A stretch of 64,000 nucleotides of DNA from Basidiobolus ranarum (taxonomy: Eukaryota; Basidiobolomycota; Basidiobolomycetes; Basidiobolales): NCBI GenBank assembly GCA_040143965.1, contig JASJQH010000001.1, positions 22,151-86,150 of the forward strand, given 5' to 3'. The notes beneath the pieces are model-generated. The model was given only the letters and a program-made list of their open reading frames with translations. It was not told the origin of the DNA and searched no databases. Positions 48,938-62,223 of this stretch are shown here, one piece after another. Position numbers and translations under genes: made by a program. Each line of letters starts with the position of its first letter. Positions within the stretch are counted from its first letter, which is position 1.

Positions 48938-51900
48938 ATGAGAAAGAAAATAAAGTCGGCTTCGAAGAAAGTTTTTGGAGATAAGAATATTTACATAAGT
49001 CCTTGGCTAGAAACCAAAGAATATGAGGAGGTATATGCGGATATATATATGTATATACATTTATAGAAACACAAAACATCATAAACTAAGATTTTGACTC
49101 TGCATTACTTTTTTTTGCGTAATTTAGATTAAAGAAATACTAGTAGAGCACGAAGCTTTCATAGTGAAAGATAAGAAAGATCCCGAGAATTTGTACATCA
49201 TAACAAGAGACATAAGTGATGGCTTCGATATAGAACAGTGTACAATTGTAACGGTACGCTTACGAGAATATGGAATGCTTAAAATGTTTCTCTGATCTTA
49301 ATAGGCCTTTATTTAGCCAAACTGGGTATATCAAACCATTCATACCGGATATTTGCAAAGGTTTTTATTAGTATTACTACAATATTTACCCTGACGACCA
49401 TTAAACTCCTTTACAGTGAAGTCGCCTATTCTCCAGATCCTTTTCATGTCTTTTCAGGAACTGTCATATCATCAATACACGTAAGGACAAATACCATTCA
49501 ACCATTGATAATGTTACAAGCTCTAGCTAACGATTCTTTGTTAGCTATCGGAGTTTGATCAAGATTCTTTATTTGCTGGAGTAGAAGCGCTAGGTGGCCA
49601 ATGGACAGAAGATTATACAGCAGATGTCACTCATCTTGTGGCAGCTTATCCAGATGGGGTATGCATGGATTTTTGAGACAAAGATCTGTTTTTAAAACCA
49701 AGTGGTGAAATGTAAATTGCTTACTTTTTACATTAGGAGATGTACGAAAAAGCGATATCAAGTAACACATGTCAAGTAGTGATTCCGCATTGGATTGATG
49801 ATAGCTTGAAGCTTCGACGAATACTCCCCGAAGTAATATAATTCTCTCCAGAAATGAACCATGCTTTCAATACATCTCATGCCTCTCTTCCTGTTAGAAA
49901 GTATACTCATACCCAGAGCCATCCATATATAGACTCTTCATAGATCAAGGGGAAACAAGCGTATTCTTACCGGCATCACAGACTGATCGAATTCCTGTAT
50001 TCTATCCTGAAGATCAAACCGTCCCTGTGCCAAACTCGAAATTTCTACAAGGATATACATTTTTGCTTTCGGATGACTTGACCCACATTCCTGAAATCAT
50101 CCAAGTCTTACATGAAAGGCTAGAACAGGCAGGTGCCAAAGTAGCAAAGACTTATTCCAAGAATGTTAACTGCATTGTGTGTAAATATCGACTGGGCGAT
50201 ATATACATACGAGTAAGTAATCTTATTATCAAACTGGGTTTAAACCATGTAAATAATCCTATTTTTCCAGGCCTCTCTTGATCAACAGATTATTGGAAAT
50301 TTAACTTGGCTCTATTATATTTTAAACGTGGGTAAGATCTCTAATCCACTGAGATTCTTGCTACATTATCCATTACCGAAGGGGGGAATCCCTCAATTTC
50401 AAACATATGTAAGTCAGCGAATACCCTTATCGCACTTAAAGTTGGGAATGCTCTCACGATATTGATTTGTTAATCGTTGCGCTTCTTAGACTATTACGCT
50501 CACAAATTATATTGGCAATGCTCGTGAGTATCTAAAAAGGCTGATCGTTGGGATGGGGGCTACTTATACTGGCCATATGGGATCAACTCACTCACACCTG
50601 ATCTGTGGAAGGTAAATACCAACGCTAAGATGGAAACAGTTGTTATCTCACATGAAAATAGACACTAATAGTATATTAATCAATCAGTTTAAGCGGAGAA
50701 AAATGTCGTAAAGCACAAGAGTGGAATGTAAACATGGTCAATCATTTGTGGTTAGAGGACTGCTTTCGTTCTTGGACATTGCATAGTATTACCAAACATC
50801 AATACGTACACTTCCCGAATGGAATCAATTTGACTGACGTGATAGGACAATGTACCCAACTTTCAAACAAAATTACTGATTGGTACAGAAAAGTTGAACT
50901 TGGTCCTGACACAGGATCTCATTCAAAATCCCACGAGATTCCTAGAGAGAATCCAGAGAAGTTGGAAACTGATATTACCCAAGCTCATTCAAGTAATAGC
51001 AACTTAGATTTTGAAACGAATCATTTCGTGAAAACTTCATTTGCTGACAAATCAAATAGAGCGACAATAGTAAAAAAGACGAAACAAATTCAGCTCGGCC
51101 AAAAAAGCAATCACGTAAACTCAAAAAGTCTTCTGGATAAAGAAAAAATGGTAAAGAAACAAGACAATATCGCGGAACCGTTGATCATAGATAAACTCGC
51201 CAACGACGTGAAGTTAATTGATGACCAAGGCCAATCTGATGATAAGTAGGCTCTTATCTCTCTGTTTCTGCTTTCAAAAAGCCTACCATATAACACTAGG
51301 AATCTTTTTCAATAGAGCTTCAGCGCGTGCACCCAAAAAACGCAAAAAGATAGCAGATCCAAAGCAAAGTAGTGCTGAATCGACGATATCTAAGACATCA
51401 TCCAGGTCGATTCGAATCTTAAGCACTGGAGTTAAACTAACAGAAAAAGAAATCAAGGTATATAGCTACTTATAACCACTACAATCAGAATTAGCTCCTA
51501 ATCTAAACAATACTCTAGGGAATCAAAGCATTGGGTGCTAAAATAGCCACATCTCCGAAGGATTGCACCCATCTCATAGCAAACCAAGCCACACGAACCG
51601 AAAAATTTCTATCAGCAATCTCAGTAGCGGAATATATCTTAACCCGAGATTGGGTTAACCAAAGTTTAAAAGCTCACACCTTTTTGGGTGAGTATTTCTC
51701 CTAGTACCACATCTTTGTGTAGTATCAGAATAGGCCAAGTTCGATATCCTAACCAGTTTTTATATAGACGAGGAAGGGTTTCAATTAGAGGACGAAGCAT
51801 CAGAAAAGAACTATCAATTCTCATTGAAAGAGTCTTTAATACGTGCTAAAAGCAAGAAACTCCTGGATAAAATGACCGTGTATATTACGCCAAGCACACA

Positions 51901-52228
51901 GCCGAAGTCTAGTACTATGAAAAGCCTAATAGAATGTGCTGGAGGGAAGGTAAATGGTCAATCAAAGCCACATTTGGAATTCATCAGTGCTAAAACTTGT
52001 CTGTAGTTGGTCACCACATACCCACGTAAACGGCAACGCTCCAATACCAGTGCTAGTCCTAGTACATCATCCAATTCATCTGATTTGGTGGTAGTCTCCT
52101 GCGATGAGGATTGTTTATTGTGGGAAAGCATACCTGAAAACATACCACTGTTCACATCTGAATTTATCCTAACGGGACTGCTTAAACAGGAACTAAATTG
52201 GGGGCCCGAATTTAGCTTGAGAGAATGA
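48938..52228 (+). CDS. BRC1: multi-BRCT genome-maintenance scaffold (Rtt107/Brc1-like)
   Basis: Scaffold that binds gamma-H2A and SMC5/6 at stalled replication forks. Fourteen exons are 48938-49030, 49128-49253, 49317-49360, 49417-49480, 49545-49658, 49737-49832, 49898-50212, 50271-50408, 50490-50611, 50688-51245, 51316-51457, 51519-51687, 51768-51949 and 52007-52228, giving 794 aa. Four N-terminal BRCT repeats show TPNWVYQTIHTGYLQ, FAGVEALGGQWTEDYTADVTHLVA, FLQGYTFLLS and LLHYPLPKGGIPQFQTYTIT with GATYTGHMGSTHSHLIC. The last two segments are diagnostic of Rtt107/Brc1. A charged linker (~385-555) precedes a C-terminal BRCT pair (GIKALGAKIATSPKDCTHLI; TVYITPST..). The start ATG gives a short basic N-terminus. 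Confidence 0.9.
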
Positions 52229-54274
52229 TTCAATAAGAATGTTTCAAAGCTGAGAAGAAACTGTATTAACTTAAATAGACGTCAGATATAGTATAAATCA
52301 TCATATCAATGCTAAACATCTAATAAACATTGAAATCCGCATTACTTCATTCTAGTGCATAAAACATAATAACGTCAGGCAGAGTATGTTCTGTGACAAA
52401 TCAGAGAACAAGGGAGCTATTAGTGGCTAGGTGAGCGTTCAGGGTTTCTTTATTCTCACCAATTTCACTTGAGCGTAACGACTCAATGACTTGCGTGACG
52501 ATTGGTCTAAAGCAAAGGGAATCTCTTTCAGATGCAGAGGATTGATGAATGATTCATTCCTAGAGTGATCTATACTGATGGGATTGTCTTTCGTGCCACC
52601 GACTGCCTTTCATAAAGTGGCTAACCATTCCGACTAGTCATCGCTGAAATGAGACCCTCTTACAAAGCAGTCACCTAAACAGAGATAATGAATTGATGGG
52701 AATTGCAGGGTGAGTCTTAGCATAATAGACATACACAATGGACATCCACCTTTAAACTTCGCCATTGGTATAACCAAAATACATATCTAAACTTAGCAAT
52801 TGGTCTCAGTTCTACTTGAAGTTAAATGTCTCAATTCTAATAATTCTCATCATGATGTGCTGTGTCTTGCTTAATCCACCCATCCCTGAGGTACCACATC
52901 AGTTTCCCACATTCCAGGATACAACCAGGTTTGTAATCGGGTGATAGTCGACAAACCGAGTGGAGGTAGAGGTACAGGCAACTGTAACCACGAATCTCCG
53001 AACATAGCGTACTCGGATCAGGAAATGCAAAGTACAAAATCAGAACTCCGAACCATGAAATGATCGTTGATCTTGGCTGTGCAGTCCAATCGGAACTCAC
53101 TATTCGTAGGGTTAGATGTAAATATAGCTGGTTTTTACATGCAGAGCCATTCCAAGAAACCTCCGTAAAATCACCGTTTTTGAACCGAAATGATGGCTTT
53201 GTGAAGCGATAAACAGGCGTATAGGCGTCAGTTCAATGGTAGTCTTAATATCGTCTATACAACAGCTTGCCCCTTCCCACAAATGAGACCAGTCCAATAT
53301 CAATCCACATATCCGGCTCTACCCGAAACCCCTTTCATCGAGTCATGTTGGCAACTATCAAACCTAGTATATTTATTTTGTCAGGTCACTCTACCTTGGC
53401 TTGCATAAGCTCTACATCATTCCACCACACTCATGCTCTCACATATGATCCTACGCTTCTGTCTCAGAGTCATGTGATGGTAGATTTTTCCGATCAATAC
53501 AAAGGGAGCGCGAGAAGGTTAATTATAGATGGGCAGTTGGGTGAATGACGCAGACCCCTTTCATTGCTAGAGCATGTTTATAACCTCCTGATTCGATCCT
53601 CCGAATTCCGATCAAATTACTTAATAATCTAGGGCTAAGATGCATTTGGCTTGCTGCAGAAGATGAGTGTTACTTTGAGAAAACGTCAGTTTACTGCTTG
53701 AATCGCCGGGTGCTTTGAAATCCTTGATAATCTAAATATGGAAGACTTGTTCCTCATGTCAACCCTAAGCTTACTCTCAATCACGCCCTCATGGATAGTT
53801 GCATCGGTTGCATTTGTCGCATTTGTCGCATTTGTCATAGCATTTGCACTTAATTAGCGCTCCATGGACGAGATAGGCTGACTGCTGCATCTGTCCGATT
53901 CATTCCTTCATCAAAACCATGTGGGGATCACGAAATGGCAGGAGACCAATTCACGAACTTTACAACTATGAGACCGTCCTTTTGTTTGGTTCTAAATGAT
54001 CCGTGGTATTCCGGAATAAGATGGGTCTCACCGCCAAATCTAAATAAATAGGTTACAGTGACCCTACCATGACTATTTCAGCTCACTCCATTCCCTTCCC
54101 TACCCTACTTAACGACTTTCTACCTTTGGAACCTTCATTCTATCACATAACACAGAAACCTTTCTCCTTGAACATTCTTACTGTACAAAAAAGATCAACT
54201 TGTGAATTTCTTCACTGCTTATTCCCTTTACCATCAATAGTTTATAATTGAACCAATCAAACTGTAAATTCTAA
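52229..54274. other. 2-kb intergenic region upstream of PEPCK
   Basis: No supported gene on either strand in about 2 kb. It contains a short 9-base tandem repeat at 53810-53836. The PEPCK promoter should be in the last few hundred bases, including a pyrimidine-rich stretch at about 54080-54130. Confidence 0.55.
53810..53836. repeat. 9-bp tandem repeat GCATTTGTC x3
   Basis: Three perfect copies of GCATTTGTC, flanked by the related GCATCGGTT and ATAGCATTTGC. Intergenic. Confidence 0.85.
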
Positions 54275-56848
54275 ATGTTTCGTTTAAGGTAAGCGAGCTA
54301 TTTACTCATTGAATGATGTATTTGGGAATGTTTGTAACGTGGAATCTTTAGGAATGCCGCCTCATTGTATCCAAAATCCAGCCTTCTACGTAGTGTATCG
54401 GTGAGTAACATGTCAATGTCCAAGCTATGCTATCTAGATATCAATGATCTGAACTTTGGTTTCACCATCTAGTCTACCATAAATCAGTCACGCAGACTAC
54501 CACATGTGAAATTGTTACGCAGCTATTATACTGGTGGCAATCAAAAACTAAAAGAATGGGTGGCCAAACATGAGAAGACCTTAAAACCATCTAAAGTCCA
54601 TTGGGTCGATGGATCTGAACAAGAGTACAAACAACTAGTCGATTCGTTAGTTAAACGTGGAGTCATGATACCATTGAATCCCGAAAAACGACCAAATTCA
54701 TACTTGACTCGTACGGACCCAGCAGATGTTGCTAGAGCAGAAAGTTCCACCTTCATATGCTCCAAAAACCCGGAAGATGCGGGGTATGTTTCAATGTCAT
54801 GTTGTCTATGCGAGTCTGAGATATCTAAATTCTGAATATCCTCTCAAACTAACTCTCATATTCTGTTCACTTCAGTCCTACTAATAATTGGGTGAACCCA
54901 GAAGAAATGAGGGCTCAACTTGCTAAAAATTTCGATGGTTGTATGGAAGGTAAACCTAGTTGATCTCGAATAATATTCTTATTCTGCATTGATATCAACC
55001 CAGTCTTCTGCCTTTTTTCGTATTCTCGCATAGGACGCACGATGTATGTTATTCCATTTAGCATGGGTCCCATCGGCTCTCCATTAGCGAGAATAGGTGT
55101 ACAACTTACAGATTCTCCTTTTGTGGTTGCTAATATGCGTATCATGACACGCATGGGGAGTAAAGTCCTAGAACAACTTGGTGATAAAGGTGAATTTGTC
55201 CCATGTGTGCATTCCGTTGGATGCCCATTACCCAACGGTAAAGAAGATTCTCTATGGCCTTGTAATATTCCAGAACGAAAAGTTGTACATTTCCCAGAAT
55301 CAAGAGAAATTTGGAGCTTTGGCTCAGGGTAATGATAAATTTGTAATATCCCTTTTGACTTTCACTAGAGAAGAGTACTCACTCCATATTTAGATATGGT
55401 GGTAATTCACTTTTAGGCAAGAAATGTCTTGCTTTACGTATCGCTTCAGTAATGTCAAGAGATGAAGGAACTCTAGCAGAACATATGCTGATTCTGGGAT
55501 TAACAAGTCCCGAAGGAAAGAAGCACTACGTTGCCGCTGCTTTCCCAAGGTAATGGTCTATATTGAAAGAAAACACGACAAGTTCCAAATATTAAAAATG
55601 ATATATATACCATTTGCCAATGTAGTGCATGTGGTAAAACCAATCTAGCGATGATGGAACCAGCATTGCCTGGATGGAAAATTGAAACGGTCGGCGATGA
55701 TATTGCTTGGATGAGAATTAACGAGAAAGACTCGCGTTTATACGCAATTAATCCCGAGGCAGGCTTCTTTGGAGTCGCTCCGGGCACCTCCAGTTCAACA
55801 AACCCTAACGCGATGGAATCAATTCGTAGTGATACTATATTCACGAATGTTGCATTAACGGAAGATGGTGATGTCTGGTGGGAGGGTATGAGTAAACAGC
55901 CCCCCTCAGGTAAAATTATCGATTGGCATGGTAACGAATGGGAAAAAAGTGAATCAGAGCCTGTGCGTAAAGAGCCTTTAGCTCATTCAAATTCCCGTTT
56001 TACTACATCTATATCTCAATGTCCAGTTAAAGACCCACGTTGGGAAGATCCCAATGGAGTACCCATCTCTGCCATTATCTTTGGGGGTAGACGTGAACAT
56101 TCAATCCCTCTAGTATTCCAAGCTTTAAATTGGAATCATGGCGTCCTCTGTGGAGCTTCAGTAGCAAGTGAAAAGACTGCAGCAGCTGAAGGAACTGACA
56201 TCGGAATAGTAAGACATGACCCATTTGCAATGCTACCCTTCTGTGGGTATAATATGGGAGACTACTTCAAGTAAGTTCTAGAGTTCAGTCGAAATAATAG
56301 CCAACGCAAGTATTATTTACTGAACGGTACGATTTACCTGCATTTTTCTAGACACTGGATCTCTATCGGTCAAACTTCCCCAGATCCATCGAAACTTCCA
56401 GCAATTTTCCACGTTAACTGGTTCCGTAAAGGATCAGATGGGAAATTTCTCTGGCCAGGATTTGGAGACAATTCACGGTAGATGGGTTTGATTGATTTTG
56501 CATGCTATACATTCATAATAACAATTGAAATTTAGAGTTTTAAAATGGATTGTGGAACGTATTGATAACCCTGAATCTGATGCCCAGATGTCACCGATCG
56601 GATATCTACCCAAGCCAAACTCTCTAGATCTTTCTGGAATTGAAGAGGTAGCCACACCAGAGGTGATGTCAGAGCTTCTCAATGTCAGTAGAGAATCCTT
56701 TATGAATCAAGTTCGTGAAAATCGGGAATACTTCTCGGTATTTGGTGAACATTTCCCCAAGGAATTGAAAGACGAATTGGATCAAATGGAAGCTCGACTC
56801 AAGGCGAATCAACAAGTGGAAAGTGCTGGCAAAGAAGCGGTAGTTTAA
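54275..56848 (+). CDS. GTP-dependent phosphoenolpyruvate carboxykinase
   Basis: Converts oxaloacetate and GTP to PEP, the committed step of gluconeogenesis. Exons are 54275-54288, 54352-54400, 54473-54783, 54876-54949, 55034-55328, 55394-55549, 55626-56270, 56352-56477 and 56536-56848, giving 639 aa. It belongs to the GTP (animal/bacterial) family: [20 protein letters not shown], the P-loop [13 protein letters not shown] with the hallmark reactive cysteine (C281), [15 protein letters not shown] and [20 protein letters not shown]. The first ~40 residues ([20 protein letters not shown]..) are basic, lack acids and resemble a mitochondrial targeting sequence. Exon 1 is only 14 nt. Ascomycete yeasts use the unrelated ATP enzyme, so this supports a non-Dikarya lineage. 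Confidence 0.96.
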
Positions 56849-58402
56849 ACAATAAGCTTAAAAATTGAGTACCTACTCATGATAGCCTTTCCTTCACTCT
56901 TGGATAATGTGATGCAGCACACCTTTGTCGTCACACCTTTCGTCATTAGGTGTTTGTTGCATTTATTATCATTTACTTTAAAATATGAGACACTGTTATG
57001 ATGAAACAAATGTATCCCCAAATATCTTATTTACACAAATTCCAGTACAATAAATTCTAGATATAAATTGAACTTTTTAGATTCTATAGTGAGTGGTTCA
57101 TCTTTGATATTTATTCCATAGCCACAGTATAACAGTGGTTTATCATTCATATTCTGCTTTATCCTTTTGCAAAAGGTATTTTCAGTCATAGCTGCTAGTA
57201 TACAGGCAAGTATGAGTATGTCCTAACCGCTTATAATTCCTATATATATATCAGCCAACGCTAACATACATCTTGACAATGTTGAAGTTAGGCAGAGGTG
57301 GATCTAAATTTCCAAGTTAAAATATCTTTCTTGGACAGATTATAGCATGATAATTATGAAAGATAATTGAATCAATTTGAATAACCAGAGTTGATATCTG
57401 ATTTGAACTCAGAGTTTCACTAATACTTAAGGCTATACAAATATATATATAATATACTATTATGGAGAATAGTTCAATCACTTCTAGCTTCAACAGCTTG
57501 TGTATTATGTCAATCACCAAGGCTTTCTATAGCAATTTACGTCTACCACTAATCAGCTAAGTGTTTACTCTGATGAGATACACTTTATAAATGTTAGTCA
57601 TGATCTATGACAATGAATACAGTAAATAGCTAAGAATGAATTGAAAGTAAATAGCTAAGAATAGATTGAAATGACCTGGGTACAAACAAAATCTCATTCT
57701 GGTTACAGCACAATCGAACCATATCCAGTGTGAGTCATTCGTATCATTTCGTGTCATCAGATTCTCACCATGAATTCATATATTCGTAGTCATAAAAGGG
57801 GAAAGATGGGCAGAATAAACCAATTAGCGTGCGATAATGATTCCCAACCCTTTGAAGAAACAGGAAGATTAGTAATCGAGTGAAATCTAAGTGAGATGCA
57901 AGTGGAATCCAACTGAAGGTAATTATTCATCATCGTGGGTGTGCGGGTGTCAATTTAACTCTTTAATATGGATCGAGATGGTATCACTAAATTCCAATTA
58001 CTTGATTGTCCTACGATGTGGTTAGTGCTACATTGGTATTGGGATTACAGTATGGGAATAAGGTTGAAATTAAGTTTGATGAGTAAGTGCACAGCCTACT
58101 GTATATGGTAGTAAGGCTAAATTAGGCAGACTATCGAGACATTTTATTCGCTAACTCATCAGCAATGTGAGATCTTTTCCTTTTAAGTGATTCGATATCG
58201 TATTTAGTATATGATTCCCCAGTGGTGTTAGGCTCAATTGATCTAGCTGAGTAGAGTGATTTACTAATATTTGGTAGTGTTGGGTTATGTTACAGGTAAT
58301 CACAATACAATGCGAGGATGAGAGAGTAGGACTATTGAGAGAGAGAGAGAGAGAAAGTAAGACTATTATAGGTGAGTTATATATATGTATTTCTGTGATC
58401 CA
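56849..58402. other. intergenic, convergent PEPCK / MFS transporter
   Basis: About 1.55 kb without a supported gene. A 25-base unit (AGTAAATAGCTAAGAAT..ATTGAA) occurs twice at 57621-57670. A GA-dinucleotide run lies at about 58337-58354, flanked by near-identical AGTAGGACTATT and AGTAAGACTATT. Confidence 0.6.
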
Positions 58403-60341
58403 CTAATGTCCACTAGCTGCAATAACGTTGTCCGATTGTTTCTTTCTTATGGCTGGGATTTTACGTAAGAACAGTAATACGATCACGGCAAGAATTCCAA
58501 AAGGAATCACCGACAGAAAACTTTTATTCAACGCATTGACGTACGCGCCAATGACTCCTTTGCGAATCTCTGGGTCTAGTTGTTGAATGGCGGTGACCGA
58601 AAGGGCTGCAGTTTCCGACTTTATACAAATGGTTTAGTCGAGCAGATTGGAGTGAAAATGAAATTAAAAAGGAGCTCACCGAAGTAGAAGGTAACACTTT
58701 CTTGATATTCTCACCAAGGAAATTGGTTAGAACTGCACCTTGAATGGCTACACCAAATACACCACCAATAGTTCTTAAGAATGTCACCAGAGATGTAGTA
58801 GAGGCAATATCTGTAAATGATTAGATGTTATGAGATATGGAAAGCTTCTACAAACACTGTCAGTCATAAAATATTACCTTTAACCTCAACTGAAGCTTGC
58901 GCCGCTAACAACAATGTTTGAATCTCGCAACCAAAGCCAACTCCAATGAGTACTAAGTAAATAATTAATAGCGCGCGACTGGTATTTTCATTCAAAGTGG
59001 ATGATAACCCCAAACCAACTGTTAATATTACAGCTCCTGGAACTGCAAACACTCGATACCACCCACGAGAAGCAGAAACCGCGCCAGAAAGTATGGAGGT
59101 AGAGGTGACACCTAACATGAATGGAAGGAGTTGAAGTCCAGCCCCAGTGGCTGTATATCCTTTGACCACTTGAAAGTAAATGGGCAAGTAATACTGTGCA
59201 CCAAATACACTGGCACCCACCATAAAGAATCCAATACTAGAGACAAGTACATTTCGAATTTTGAACAGATGTGGTGCGATTAATGGTTCTTTCGACGTTT
59301 TTAACTCAACAAGTACGAAAGCAATCAGTAGTATAAAGCCAACGCAGTAAACCGATATTACCACTGGGGATGACCAAGGATAGTCATTACCACCCCAGTT
59401 AGTGGCGAGCAAAATACATATAACCGAGCCCAGGAGAGTGAAAATTCCCCAATAATCGATTTTGTACAACTTCTCACGAAATGAGCCTTCAGGAACTGGC
59501 ATCTTCAACATGAATATGACAACAAACAAAGTAATAGCTCCAATAGGCATATTGATATAGAATGCCCAGCGCCAGCTAACATGATCGGAGAATATACCAC
59601 CCAGTAGCGGACCCAATACTCCAGATAGGGCAAACACTGCACCAATAACGCCAAGATATTTGCCGCGCTTATGGAGAGGGAAAATATCTTGTTATAAGAG
59701 AAGAGAGGTTAAAAACGAAGCTCAAAAAATAGCGTGTGTAGAGAGTCACTTACCAGAAATGATAATCACTACCAAGCAAATTATACCACCACCGCCGATT
59801 CCAGACACCGCACGGAATATAATCAGCATTGTCATATTCTGGGACACTCCACACATAATCGAACCACCCAAGAATGTAACCAATGCAAAAAGAATAGTCG
59901 CTTTACGGCCAAAGATATCAGAAAACTTGCCATATAACGGTTGAAACGATGTGAATGTTAATAGATAAGACGTTGCTACCCATGACACTTGGTTCAAAGC
60001 ATTGAATTCTGATGAAATGGCAGGAAGTGCTGTAGCTACAATAGTCTGATCTAGTGAAGCGAGAAAGATCGCAAGCATCAGACTAATAGATTACACTCTT
60101 ACAGTTAGTCAGAATTTACTGAAGTCTTAGTAAAGAATCGGTATACATACCCTACGAATATAATGATGCGTTGACGGGGAGTGTATTTAAGCTCCAACCC
60201 TTCAGGATCCATATCGAATTTGATTGTCTTCTCCATGTTATCAATTGCAACCTCAGTATCCGCTTTCTCGGTAAACTCCGTGGCTGGAGATGGAGTCACA
60301 GTTGTGCTCTCGGAGTCGTCTTTTACCTTCAAACTTGTCAT
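58403..60341 (-). CDS. DHA2-type major facilitator exporter (14 TM)
   Basis: Proton-coupled drug or basic-amino-acid exporter of the DHA2 branch. Exons are 60341-60151, 60082-59754, 59687-58878, 58810-58680 and 58618-58403, giving 558 aa. After a hydrophilic N-terminus (1-60) the first helix carries LASLDQTIVATALP (motif D1). GKFSDIFGRK (motif A), RAVSGIGGGG (motif B) and GVLGPLLGGIFSDHVSWRW (motif C, antiporter signature) follow, and about fourteen hydrophobic spans can be counted. The chosen ATG lies about 42 bases past a palindromic TATTTAAATA box (60383-60392); a longer in-frame ATG at 60431 would precede that box. The substrate cannot be inferred; relatives include Azr1, Sge1 and Vba1. 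Confidence 0.93.
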
Positions 60342-62223
60342 TTGTGGTGAGAAATACGGCTTCTGTACGTACAATCTGCTTCTATTTAAATAGTTGCACC
60401 CCTCCCGTGTCATCAAAAAAACCTGCAACATTGGGGTCACACCAGCTGTGACTCAACAAAGCCCATGAATCTGTGTACTTCAAGCACATTATCAAATAGT
60501 CTAATCCTGTGTAGAACTAGCTTTATTTAACTACGGCTATCCTGAATCGGGGGTGAGAGTACCGAGAGCTGGAGCTGGATTAGCTACTCCACAGGCTGTC
60601 GGATTATGGCCATCGGATTCTTCAATCTTTTTAGGTGACTTCCTTAAGGATAAATTCATATCCGAAAATCCCACGCTATGAGACATTCATAAATTCAATT
60701 AAGCATGCCACTCATCAACCACCTAATTCACACTGCCAATGGTTAACCTAACCCTAATACTTCAGAAGACAAGCATCCTTATCCTATCAGTATATAGGTT
60801 ACATTCCAATACTCTACCATTCTACTTGACTCTTCTAGAGCGTATTTCAAGTGTATTTTTTAATGACGCTAGAGTCGTACAACAATTGTTTGTGGTTATA
60901 GTTGACGGGTCATTTGTTTCCATCCTAATTAATGGCTTTTATTTCATCTGCTGTATATTCGGCAAAAATCCTATCCGCCAGTAAAAATCAACTTTACTAG
61001 TGTAACGACGTTGATCTTCGTAGCGTGGTTGCACCTGAGAGAGTGATGACCATTCAACGGTTCTATATACACAACATTGTTCTCTTTAACTTACTTACTA
61101 GCCAATAATATCACTTCGTTTGATTCAGAAAAAAAGAGCAGATTCAGCGAAAGTTCAAATGGATATTTTGTGACACATGATCTGAGAAAAGCGGATTAAG
61201 TAAATTTGTAAAGCCTAAAGTAAAGCCACATCGTACATTAGTAACCAATGTTTGGTCATACGAACGGATTTATCGTATAGCAAAATGAAAGGCCATTAAA
61301 TAAAAAAGTAAATATCACACCAAATTGTCTAACCCTAACCCTAAGCCATATATCCTTTTTGTCGGGTCATAGTAAGCTATTACTACCCTTACCAGACTCT
61401 CCATTAATTCGCACGTAGCTGAAAAAGGTTTTGCGTATTCTTACATACAATGGTTAGTGTGTATCCATACTGATGAAGAACTGACAATGGGAAAATAGAT
61501 TTCGTTGAGTTAGCACAGTGGAACTTGCAGTATCAATTGAGTTATATTTCTGGCGATATACTGAATAGCACAATATATAGTTGGTTAGTCTATGGTACCT
61601 GTACATACAGTATTCTATGTGAATACAATGTACACTAATATCTACCTGTTTTCAGCTTCTATTCTCCTACAGAATCCCATTTCCTCCCTAGTTTGTCAAC
61701 TTGAGGTAGAACATTTGCAAAAGTTGGCCATATTAACAAAATGGCTCAGAGACTAAGCTATTCAGTGTATTGGCACAATTATCATGCTGATTTTGAATAA
61801 GCAGCATATTCAGGAACATATTCCATCATCGATCTAGTGCAACAATCCATTCATGTTTTGATTTGCAAGCATGTTCAGTAACAGTTTTCCTATTACTGCA
61901 GTTAATCTTGACAACTGCTGATCTTATAATACTACAATGTCTGTTGAGATCACTTGTATACCAACTCATCACAACTAGCAATAGCAACTAATTGTTATGT
62001 AGAATGTCAACGTATGCTTATAACTGGCCATATAGACCTTCAGAAAGTATACTCGAGATTAACTGTATGGCAGAGTAAGTGAAATATCATTCGAATGCCA
62101 GGAATAATAGTTTTTCTGATATGTAGCAAATATAGAAGTTGCGAGAACACTAAAATTTATTTTCAAATACTGCTCTTTCAACTACTGTGAAGTACAAGGG
62201 TTGTACTGCTCTGATTGAATTAA
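60342..62223. other. intergenic with TTAGGG-like elements
   Basis: About 1.9 kb without a supported gene. AACCTAACCCTAA occurs at 60745-60757 and CTAACCCTAACCCTAAG at 61329-61345, both telomere-repeat-like. A frame at 60739-60984 is hydrophobic but has no support. Confidence 0.55.

Noticed and set aside
50332-50408. Extra intron after LYYILNV in BRC1
   Set aside because: A GTAAG occurs at 50332, but reading straight through gives the conserved LLHYPLPKGGIP segment, so no intron is needed.
52545-52590. Possible box C/D snoRNA (TGATGA ... CTGA)
   Set aside because: The boxes are only about 30 bases apart, with no terminal stem and no C'/D' pair, so this is likely chance.
60739-60984. Small hydrophobic ORF in the MFS upstream region
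   Set aside because: No signal-peptide logic, no intron context and no promoter element; typical of AT-rich chance frames.
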